A DNA stretch of 64,000 nucleotides from Plumapathes pennacea (Eukaryota; Cnidaria; Anthozoa; Antipatharia; Myriopathidae). Position numbers and translations under genes: made by a program. The notes below the pieces were generated by a model. That model worked only from the letters and a program-made list of their open reading frames with translations, ran no database searches and had not been told where the DNA came from. The DNA lies in NCBI GenBank assembly GCA_964036295.1, contig OZ038462.1, positions 20,168,863 to 20,232,862 on the forward strand, read 5' to 3'. Within the stretch, counting starts at the first letter, position 1. Each line of letters begins with the position of its first letter. Positions 57,301-64,000 of the stretch are shown here, piece after piece.

Positions 57301-60300
57301 ATCAGACACTTAGGAATTGCCAATCATAATGAAACTTACTTGCATCAAACAGAAACTTTGCCAAAAATCTTTAACTGTAATATTGAGAATTTTTCCAATA
57401 ATTATCCACGAGCGTAAGCGAGGGTAATAATCACGACGCTAATGCAGTAGTATCGCCCTATTTGGAGACTCCAAGCGGGTCGCCATCTCGAAATGAGTTT
57501 GTTCGTGTGTCAGTCTGGCGTACGACCTCGTCCCCAGGGCCATCCGCGTCGAGCGACCACTGCAGGCGAGGCTTAACATCGGCAGCTTAACTGTAAACCG
57601 CCATTTTCTTGGTGACATGCGGTAGAATAAGAACGGAAGTGATTTTGTACAATAAAATGCAGATACAAGGCCAAGCAGTTCGACGGACGGCTGTAAACTG
57701 CCCGGATATTTTGCCAGTATATGGGAGGCAAGCTTGCTAGTCGTGAAACGGATTCTTTAAGGCATCGACTGGCCGATCTGAACACAATCCCAGACGCAAG
57801 TATTGTGTTAAAACGCAGACACTTCTTCAGAAATGAATAGCAAAATACAGTTGGTGGAAATCGAACAATCACCGTGGCAAATTTCACCTTTTACAATAAC
57901 AGGAATGTAGTTTTCAGAATCTAAGTTTGACAAGATGACGACGCACAAAACAATGAAAAGTGGAATTTTCGTACTGTATGAGGACTGCCCTATGCAGTGT
58001 ATTTTGAAATCATTGAAGACGTAAACAGTAGTGTTTTGGGTTTGTTTCCTTTGCTGGAAAAGAGCTAAAGCTATGGCTCTCAGGAACCGGTGAGTTTTGA
58101 AAAATTACATCAATTAACGTACAGTACGCGTATGCTATTTTATAGGCGTGTTATCATTGTGGTATTTCAACAATCGCCGTATATTTTGTCGTTTGATGCC
58201 CCGGGAACTGTGATGAAGGCCAAGCAGGATATATTGTGATCTTTTCGCTAGTTTTCAAAGCTATTTCAGAGTGCCGTCGTGCAAGATTGTGTCATCCGAT
58301 TCCTGACATATTTGCATAATTTTGCTGACAGTCTGACACATGGAAATGCTGTGAAGTTTTCTCGCCGTGTTTGTTGGCACACTGTATTCAAGGATGAAAT
58401 GTAACCGGGTTGAAGTGCTCTTGCTTTTTGAAGGCTATTAAAGTAGAAAATACCCGGCCAGGGGCCACTGCTTTCCAAATTAAACAATATAACAGTCCCT
58501 TGTATATTATTGTTTAATGGGTGGCCGAAGTTGCTCGCTCAACACAATCGGACCTTATATTATTTAGTGACCGGGTTTGCTCGCTCAATACAATCGAACC
58601 TTGTATTATTTAGTGACTTGATTTCTTTTTTCTGTCAAAGGTTTTAAATTTGTCGAACGCGGTTTGAAAAGTTGTTGTGTTCAAAATTGAATCCTTGCCA
58701 AAATTCACACATTTCCGATACTTTGAAAGCGCATAAACAAGCGACTCTTGTTTTGACAGTTCTAAAATTTATTACACTCGAAGAAACGTATTAAATTGAT
58801 AAAGTAAAAAAAAAAGGACATAGACGTATGTGGTTAGGATACAGCGTTGGCTGGAGCAATCGCGGCTTTTCTTAAAATTCATAAAAGAATTTTGGTGTCG
58901 AAGATCGACTTTGCTGACTGTGCAAACTGATCGAGTCACGATTGTAGTTGCGCTTTTCTTGGTTTCAAGTCTCGGGAATATTCTGTAGTTGCGTGTAAAA
59001 GTTGTGTCAGCGAATTTTGGAGTTCAGCTAGTGTCCAGGAAAATTGAAGACTGCGCACGTTGTCTGAACTAAACCAGACTGCCTTGCGACAAAGATATTT
59101 TTTAGCGGCCGACTGGTGACGTCGCTACACAACTGTGGTTTGCAAAAAAAGATTTTAAAATAATCTCCTAGCGGAACATAAACAAGAACCCCGCTTTCCG
59201 AAAACACACTACAGAGCGAGGGGATATTTGCGATTATCGTATTTCTAGTTAGTGCTCTATTAATTTGTGTAAGCTGTCTGAGTATGCCCAGTATTATTCG
59301 CAGAAATATTTTTTGAAAACTGTTGAAATATTGTAATCTTTGTGATGCTGTGAAGCATGATCACCCAATTTTATAAACACTCATATGTCGTTCAGACCAA
59401 ACCCGACTCCAATCAGTCAAAATGGATACAGTTAAATCTGTATGAAACCGAGTGCCGAGTGGTGCAACGTAGCGCTGTTTAATTTTAAGACAAAATAATT
59501 ATTAGCCAAAACACCGACACAACGAACATTTTGGCCATTTTGCGACATTAAATTCATTTTACGTTTGTAACGAACCCCCAAGTTATAATAATTGCAAACT
59601 CATAACCCCAGTCCCTTGCATTCGTTATATTGGGGTTTTACTGTACTTTAATTCATACTCACGGTAGTTCCCGCCTTGAAGTCATGTTCCAATTCCTTTA
59701 TCTCAAAGGACTTAGTTTTCTTGCCCAGTTTAACTGGAACCTCAACTCCGTCAATGAGCCAAGAAGCTTCAAGTTCAACTTTTTTGGGTGGTTTGCCAGT
59801 GAGAGTACATGTAACAAAAACTTCGACTCTCTTTCCGCCTGCTTGGTTCGCTGCAGCTCTGGTCCCCACCTTCATACTGACATCAGGTGTAGGAACCACT
59901 GGAGCTGTGATGTACAAAAAAAAACATATTTCTTTAGTTATACTATAAATTGTGTCTATTTATGATTATACTACGTTAAAAAAGTCAGACTGGAGAAGTT
60001 TGGTCTGGCTGGCACTTTCAGCTTTATCCATATCAACGTCAAGTAATGATGTAGCATCCAAATATGATGGACAGTATGAACAAAGTGGACTGACTTGCAT
60101 ATCATACAATATTGTTAGCTGTACACTAAACACTATACCGAACCATTCTTAAAATGCAAAATTCCCCTCCATTGCAATATGATATTAATAATACTTTATT
60201 CTAGACAATGCAAACAATAAGAAAGAAAAGGAAAAACAAATTTTCTGTTAGAATGGTGTAAGGTATAAGGTGTACAGGTGACGATGAGTCAAATTTGATC

Positions 60301-62482
60301 ACACAAACCTCTCTATCTCACCAAGAGTGATTTGCTAACACCTGCCACTACGAGTATTATTATGTACACGTATTATTGGAGACTCCAAGCAGGTCGCCAT
60401 CTCGAAATTTAATGTTCGTCAGTCTGTCAGTCTGTCATCTTCGGGCGAACTTTTAGGCCAGGTGCTTAAGTAGTGACGTAATAATTATCGATTAGAGTCT
60501 CCGCCAGTGGATAATTTTACTGTCAACAAGTGTACTTAATTGCGTTCACGAAAATGAATTTGAAAACTGGAAAACTTGAAACAGAACGGTCTCGCGAAGC
60601 TCGTCTTCAAAAGAGAAGGGAACAGGCACGGGCAAGGTGAACTCGTAAAACGATCGAACAGCGCCAAATACGTCTAGAGAAAGGCGACAAACATGTTATA
60701 ACCGACAGCATCATGAACAGAAGCGTGCCGAAGAAACGGCTCCGCAAAGGGAACAGCGCTTGAAAGCAAATCGGGAGCTTCAGACGCCGTTTTGTGTTAA
60801 ACTCAGATATTTATTCAGAAAGGACAAGCAACAAAGGTCAGTCAGTGGAAATCGAACAATCACCGTGACAAATATATATTATCCCGTATCTTGTAACTCG
60901 ATCACTTCAAGGCATGCTGATCATTTTCCCTCGAAGTATTGTTTTAAAACGCTTCTGTCGCCAGTTTCGGCTTACCGTATTCGCTCAGAACAATCGGAAC
61001 TTAGAGTCTTCAATGATTTAGTCAGATGTCTTTGTTACGATATCGGTTAGCTTCCGGTATACCAGTGTTACGCCCGCGGTCGGTCAGCGGTTGGCTCTTA
61101 TCTTTCAGACTACGGTGATTACAGCAAGAATCGTTCACAAGCCCTTTGAAGTTTGACTAGGTCTGAAGCCAGTGTATAATTTGAAGTAAACCGTTTTGTT
61201 TTGTTTTGTTTTGTTTTTTTAAGTTTTGCTTTGATTCTGGAAGAAATCATGCTGTTTTGAGCGTGTTCACATACAAAACAATTTGAGCTCATTAAATATG
61301 CATGCCTGAGTCTAGTGCATGTATTCCAGAGTAAAAAATATCGCACAGGAAGCCTATTTAATTGTATTGCCTATGAATTCCCGTACTTAACGGCGGCCGA
61401 TCAACTTCAAAATTTAAGTATTAAATTTTGAGAACGTGCTCAGCAGACTGTATGAATTAATTTGACGTGCCGACCGTGGGAAATACATACGGCGTCACGC
61501 AATAGATTCTTTTTTCCACGCAAAAGTATAACACACACCATTCTTTTTCTCCTTCCTTTGCGTGTAGCATTTGACTTTGAAGAAATTGCGTCAACATTTC
61601 GGTAAAACAAAGGCTGCTCTTGTTGGATGAGCAGTACGAAAGTAAAAGTCCAATCAATGGCAGAGCGAGAGGGTATCTGCGATTATCTTATTTCTAGTAT
61701 TATGTTTGTATCACAATATATCACAACATACGTGGTGGAACTGTTGTTGGTGGAGCTGAAAAAGAAAGAAGAAAGCTTCTTTAAATGGGTTGGATCTTCA
61801 TTACACAGGCTACATTTAAGGCACGCATAGATACCACATTCACAGAGAAAGAAAGAAAGGGGTCAAACAGACAGAAAGACACACTGTACACAATGTAAAG
61901 ACTAAAATTACAAACACATGCCCCCTACCCACTCTGAAATTAAACCCCAACAATAATTATTAATATTGTAAACTGTGCAAAAATCCCTCTAATATTTACT
62001 CCCCCACTTCCAACAATACTGATTGATAAATTTTGCCTTGGAGCTGAATTATCTCGAGATGTATTGGGAGCTGTTCCAAATGTTAGCGTGAAGGTTGACC
62101 GTAAAATTGACCGTATTCCTATTCTGGAATACGGTCAATTTGAACGTACCTTTACCGCAGCATCCAATTACCAATGGCGGCCCATACATATTTGTGCGAG
62201 CTAAATAGACACTATCGTTTTTGCCTTGTGACGCTTTAATCTCAAACCGGTCCTTCTCAAACTAATCAGCACTCAAATTTCTGTCAGGCCTACTAGGATA
62301 TATTTCCCACCCACTCTTCAAAAAAACGATATAGTCCTTTTGAACAAAAACATAAGCCCAAGGCTTATTACAGAACTGTATGGTAACTAATGTTTCTTTC
62401 CAGCACCAACTAATGATAAGCAGTACTTAATAATATTATTGGTATAGTACATTATATCAAGACATACCTGTGGGATTTACAC
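42287..62482 (-). CDS. VWDE-like B: tandem paralogue, 5' end not in window, one frame disruption
   Basis: Exons found: 62482-62468, 61755-61732, 59904-59663, 55145-55053, 54424-54086, 52810-52757, 52519-52446, 51729-51663, 51505-51317, 49983-49806, 48703-48564, 47185-46845, 45601-45227, 44678-44439, 43930-43816, 43638-43268, 42373-42287. Order, phases and most lengths equal those of VWDE-like A, so a tandem gene duplication is clear. The signal-peptide and D8C exons are absent up to base 64000; they lie beyond the window or are lost. Exon 49983-49806 is 178 bases, one off the phase required by its neighbours, and as read the frame would end in exon 48703-48564. Either a pseudogene, a frameshift allele or an assembly error. 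Confidence 0.75.
42737..42775 (-). CDS. VWDE-like B: stop-containing 39-base alternative exon
   Basis: It lies between TTTACATCAG and GCG|GTAAGT and reads Ile-Gly-Glu-stop (TAG 42764-42766) from the previous exon. Length, sites and stop position equal 8865-8827. Confidence 0.5.
42905..43220 (+). repeat. Degenerate GAT-type microsatellite
   Basis: A 315 bp stretch of GATGAT, GGTGAT and AATGAT units in the same intron as the array at 8961-9045. Confidence 0.85.
43268..43638 (-). CDS. VWDE-like B: putative Ig and EGF-like domains
   Basis: 371 bases, DKGPKFDMKSKYSVCEGQTF, NLFTWDVEGTDKTSAS and CKCKNGGKCLSDTEDSPDCA. Two codons shorter than 9443-9067. Confidence 0.88.
43740..43800 (-). repeat. Truncated tRNA-like SINE head
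   Basis: On the minus strand GGTGGCCGAGCGGTTAGCAC contains an A-box match (TGGCCGAGCGG) but no B box follows. It sits in the intron between 43816 and 43638. Confidence 0.5.
43816..43930 (-). CDS. VWDE-like B: Cys-rich module
   Basis: 115 bases, KRACVINGICYGRQEFKQGD then VCLKCHPYMNRNEWTKYK. Phase 0 in, 1 out, as in 10377-10263. Confidence 0.85.
44439..44678 (-). CDS. VWDE-like B: FEDD beta-rich domain
   Basis: 240 bases, FEDDQAVADGDVVKTAGVLE and CPYPEADQDKLPWKYFVSVS, to VENIHK. Equivalent to 12055-11816. Confidence 0.87.
45227..45601 (-). CDS. VWDE-like B: EGF-like domain
   Basis: 375 bases, VTGDLSIADSALSSLAHLCE and the EGF module CPGDCSGKGQCKDGKCECNE. The most conserved exon between the two genes, which suggests selection on it. 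Confidence 0.9.
46125..46332. mobile_element. Fold-back element of about 205 bp
   Basis: Left arm AATAAACTACTTTTGGC, GGAAATATGCACGGATAAT and ATTATCTGTTCC return inverted as GGAACAGATAAT, ATTATCCGTGCATATTTCC and GCCAAAAGTGGTTTATT. Arms fill almost the whole element. Intronic. Confidence 0.8.
46392..46540. mobile_element. ~150 bp MITE with GGGCCCG termini
   Basis: GGGCCCGATTGTTTAAAGAG at the left and CTCTTTGAACAACCGGGCCC at the right are inverted copies with two mismatches. The centre has ATCCACCGGATAA and TATCCACTGGATA palindromes. No clear target duplication. Confidence 0.75.
46845..47185 (-). CDS. VWDE-like B: GRRKR site, acidic stretch and C8-like region
   Basis: 341 bases, phases as in 15027-14687. 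GGGRRKRDLS is a furin-type site. The acidic stretch YSEDDYEYDELYYDFD follows, then TEAEARAKCTEVLVNSVAAK and AC. Confidence 0.85.
48564..48703 (-). CDS. VWDE-like B: exon after VWD
   Basis: 140 bases, IPAGQSLFDRLPAKVVTPPD, CGSKENGNVGYLSCTVNRPG, INLNAG. One codon shorter than 15741-15599. Confidence 0.85.
49806..49983 (-). CDS. VWDE-like B: VWD end, frame disrupted in Asn-codon repeat
   Basis: 178 bases where 173 or 179 would fit (length must leave remainder 2). It starts AYFKSGASVKVQAYGS and reads TTPSDDFEKSAGQCGNNN. After the AAC repeat (near 49860) the straight frame gives TEAMNRTSPMK, unlike gene A. The frame shifted by one base gives HNGGDESNIANE, which is similar in character to NANDEYSNEG of gene A and also restores the donor phase. 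Confidence 0.75.
50122..50643 (+). mobile_element. Helitron-like element, copy 2 (internally deleted)
   Basis: It starts TCCCCGAGCGAAGCGAGGGA and ends GTATCTGCGATTATCGTATT then TATAG, the CTAG mutated to ATAG. At 522 bp it has only the two ends and no coding remnant. Intron of VWDE-like B. Confidence 0.65.
51317..51505 (-). CDS. VWDE-like B: VWD third part
   Basis: 189 bases, IHARIHRCWSVVCNCAVAIR, then ENNDVVKIDACNGAPRAVQL and GRTTVFT. Phase 0 both sides. Confidence 0.87.
51663..51729 (-). CDS. VWDE-like B: VWD second part
   Basis: 67 bases after TTTTTTCAG, YYHHLRIPGDYVLTKNPKRN then FE. Same phase as 17655-17589. Confidence 0.85.
51880..52080 (+). repeat. Copy of the intronic repeat also at 15150-15330
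   Basis: GTGTAATATAGCCTCATCTA, GAGAGTAGCGTA and TGCAATATACTCTCATCTAA blocks, arranged head to tail here. Confidence 0.5.
52446..52519 (-). CDS. VWDE-like B: VWD start
   Basis: 74 bases, ITSVDVKASTCITCGDPHIT then SFDRK. The CGDPH signature of VWD is kept. Donor GAAA|GTAAGT, phase 2. Confidence 0.87.
52757..52810 (-). CDS. VWDE-like B: SLDKR linker before VWD
   Basis: 54 bases, SVGKRSLDKRQTPGTGVD. The RVKR of gene A is LDKR here, a dibasic but not minimal furin site. Confidence 0.8.
53392..53597. mobile_element. 206 bp MITE with perfect 21-bp terminal inverted repeats
   Basis: ATTATATACATACTGAGACA plus one base at 53392-53412 is the exact reverse complement of 53577-53597. The interior has duplicated CGAACGAC blocks and CCAATCA/CCAATGA. 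A separate hairpin abuts it on the right. Confidence 0.88.
53611..53755. repeat. Hairpin-forming inverted repeat
   Basis: CATGGAAAGTGC, TTTTTATTCACTCGT and CGTATCATAAAAC in the left arm return inverted as GTTTTATGATAC, ACTCGTGAATAAAAA and GCACTTTCCATG. Loop near AAAG at 53677. Confidence 0.8.
53945..54021 (-). repeat. tRNA-derived SINE (Ser-like head)
   Basis: On the minus strand GGCAGCGTGGCCGAGTGGTT has the pol III A box TGGCCGAGTGG and, 40 bases on, the B box GGTTCAAATCC. The anticodon position would be TGA. The ends do not pair as a 7-bp acceptor stem, so a SINE or tRNA pseudogene is more likely than a working tRNA. A sister copy lies at 62568-62646. Confidence 0.7.
54086..54424 (-). CDS. 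VWDE-like B: Calx-beta-like domain
   Basis: 339 bases, VTPDTLTVREDEPGKAIVAS through DEPGESQFWKGYQVVVKK. High similarity to 19823-19485, including the TRGGASP core. Confidence 0.87.
55053..55145 (-). CDS. VWDE-like B: ISCRIRGR exon
   Basis: 93 bases, phase 0, ISCRIRGRFKKGNNKDWSAY to VYTGIT. One codon longer than its counterpart at 20714-20625. Confidence 0.85.
55308..55413. repeat. Near-perfect 106 bp palindrome
   Basis: GTCCGATTCGGTCTGTAATC, ATACGAGTGATTACGAAATC and GGAC are followed by GGCCGCGCTTCGCGGGA and then by the inverse, with about one base difference over 44. Intron of VWDE-like B. Confidence 0.9.
56760..57090 (+). repeat. CCCTATTTCAGACC-type dispersed repeat
   Basis: GGGGGCTCAAGGGGTTCTCC start, CCCTATTTCAGACCTG and related units, ACCCTTTAGAGCAGCACATA, and a CCCCCCTCCCCC end. 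Third clear family member. Confidence 0.6.
57405..59248 (+). mobile_element. Helitron-like element, copy 3
   Basis: It starts TCCACGAGCGTAAGCGAGGG after A and ends TTTGCGATTATCGTATTTCTAG before T. The interior block GTGGAAATCGAACAATCACC (about 57853) is shared with copy 4 at 60846. The 1.8 kb length suggests a longer relic. Intron of VWDE-like B. Confidence 0.6.
59663..59904 (-). CDS. VWDE-like B: beta-rich extracellular domain
   Basis: 242 bases. VVPTPDVSMKVGTRAAANQA, then VTCTLTGKPPKKVELEASW, LIDGVEVPVKL and IKELEHDFKAGTT. Same length and phase as 21916-21675. Confidence 0.85.
60377..61697 (+). mobile_element. Helitron-like element, copy 4 (5'-truncated)
   Basis: It begins inside the shared block TTGGAGACTCCAAGCAGGTC and ends GCGATTATCTTATTTCTAG before T. 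Near 60590 it keeps a coding remnant, SREARLQKRREQARAR, the clearest Helitron-type feature in the window. Its last 350 bases match 24325-24669 and 50310-50643. Confidence 0.65.
61732..61755 (-). CDS. VWDE-like B: 24-base Pro-rich linker exon
   Basis: It follows TTTTTCAG like the 21-base exon at 22147-22127 and encodes APPTTVPP, phase 1. Donor CAC|GTATGT. A Helitron-like element ends 35 bases away, at 61697. Confidence 0.65.
62468..62482 (-). CDS. VWDE-like B: 15-base micro-exon
   Basis: It lies between TTGTAG and CAG|GTATGT and would encode VNPT-like residues, phase 1 in and out, joining to the Pro-rich exon at 61755. It is probably the equivalent of the CTNPSG end of the D8C region in gene A. 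Very short, so tentative. Confidence 0.4.
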
Positions 62483-62567
62483 CTACAATACAATCAGAAA
62501 ATATTTTATCAGTCAGAATCAGTAAAACAAAGAATTAATAACCCCCAACACCTGGGATTGTGAGGGA

Positions 62568-62646
62568 GGCAGCGTGGCCGAGTAGTGGTTTAGGGCGCCA
62601 GACTTGAAATCCGGAGGTCCCAGCTTCAAGTCTCACTCTGACCACT
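62568..62646 (+). repeat. tRNA-derived SINE (Ser-like head)
   Basis: GGCAGCGTGGCCGAGTAGTG, ACTTGAAATCCGGAGGTCCC and a decayed B box GCTTCAAGTCT. Same head as 53945-54021 on the other strand. Both continue with a shared CTGAATT/ATGAATTTGCAAC segment past the tRNA-like part. Confidence 0.7.
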
Positions 62647-62934
62647 AGCTGAATTCTGCAACCCGGGCATGGGGATTTCCATGGCGACCATAAACATTTA
62701 ATAGCAAAGGGGCTCCGGAAGAGAAGGGATGGGGTGGGGGATACTCGCAGATTACAAAAAAGATTGGGGTGTGCTAATCTTGACAAAAACTACAGTATAC
62801 CCTATCCCAGACAAAAAGCTCAAACCAGAGAAAACATGAACTTGACAGGCCTTTACCTTGCTTGACATGCAATGGGTGATGGTGCAGATTATAGCTGGAT
62901 TATAGTGTATTTTAATATAGATAAGTTATAGAGA

Positions 62935-64000
<1,066 letters not shown>

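Noticed and set aside
62568..62646. Functional tRNA-Ser(TGA)
   Set aside because: A tRNA-like head with A box, but the acceptor ends do not pair, the B box is decayed and the similarity continues past the tRNA end, as in a SINE.

Overview
The window is nuclear DNA of an animal. Intron-rich genes, dense short repeats, TTAGGG-type telomere repeats and the gene content all suggest a cnidarian, most likely a stony coral or close anthozoan. This assignment is inference; no marker gene is present. Coding exons occupy only about a tenth of the sequence, and the rest is introns and repeats.

Layout. (1) 1-2210 (+): the last two exons and 3' end of a long, disordered, Ser/Pro-rich protein with three RFxV motifs and one KTVSF motif. 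(2) 2530-7150: a near-identical tandem pair of a ~1.07 kb repeat (a third copy runs off the right edge), ~0.4 kb direct repeats, a short telomere-like tract, and TTTTTG and TTA microsatellites. (3) 7822-23460 (-): a complete 19-exon gene, VWDE-like A, for a secreted protein of 1171 residues: signal peptide, D8C (uromodulin-type) domain, beta-rich domains, a basic cleavage-like site, a von Willebrand D domain, a second basic site, C8-like region, EGF, Cys-rich domain, putative Ig domain, EGF, tail. (4) 23.5-36.1 kb: intergenic DNA with a Helitron-like element, a Harbinger/Tourist-type MITE with a clean TTA duplication, a ~0.97 kb tandem duplication and a degraded two-exon pseudogene (-). (5) 36.3-41.2 kb (+): a non-LTR retrotransposon with frameshifted ORF1 and ORF2 but an intact reverse transcriptase and a TTA-repeat tail. 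(6) 42.0-62.5 kb (-): VWDE-like B, a tandem paralogue of A with the same exon order and phases, lacking its signal-peptide and D8C exons in this window and carrying a 1-base frame disruption in the VWD region. (7) 62.5-64.0 kb: a tRNA-derived SINE, a ~250 bp TA microsatellite and the third copy of the repeat seen at 2.5 kb.

How it fits together. A and B arose by a tandem duplication that included the 3' UTR. Introns have since diverged, largely through insertion of Helitron-like elements, inverted-repeat elements and SINEs. The most interesting signals are the duplicated secreted VWD/EGF gene pair, the stop-containing 39-base exon kept in both copies, the frame break of B inside an Asn-codon repeat, and a four-member Helitron-like family with shared TC...CTAG termini.
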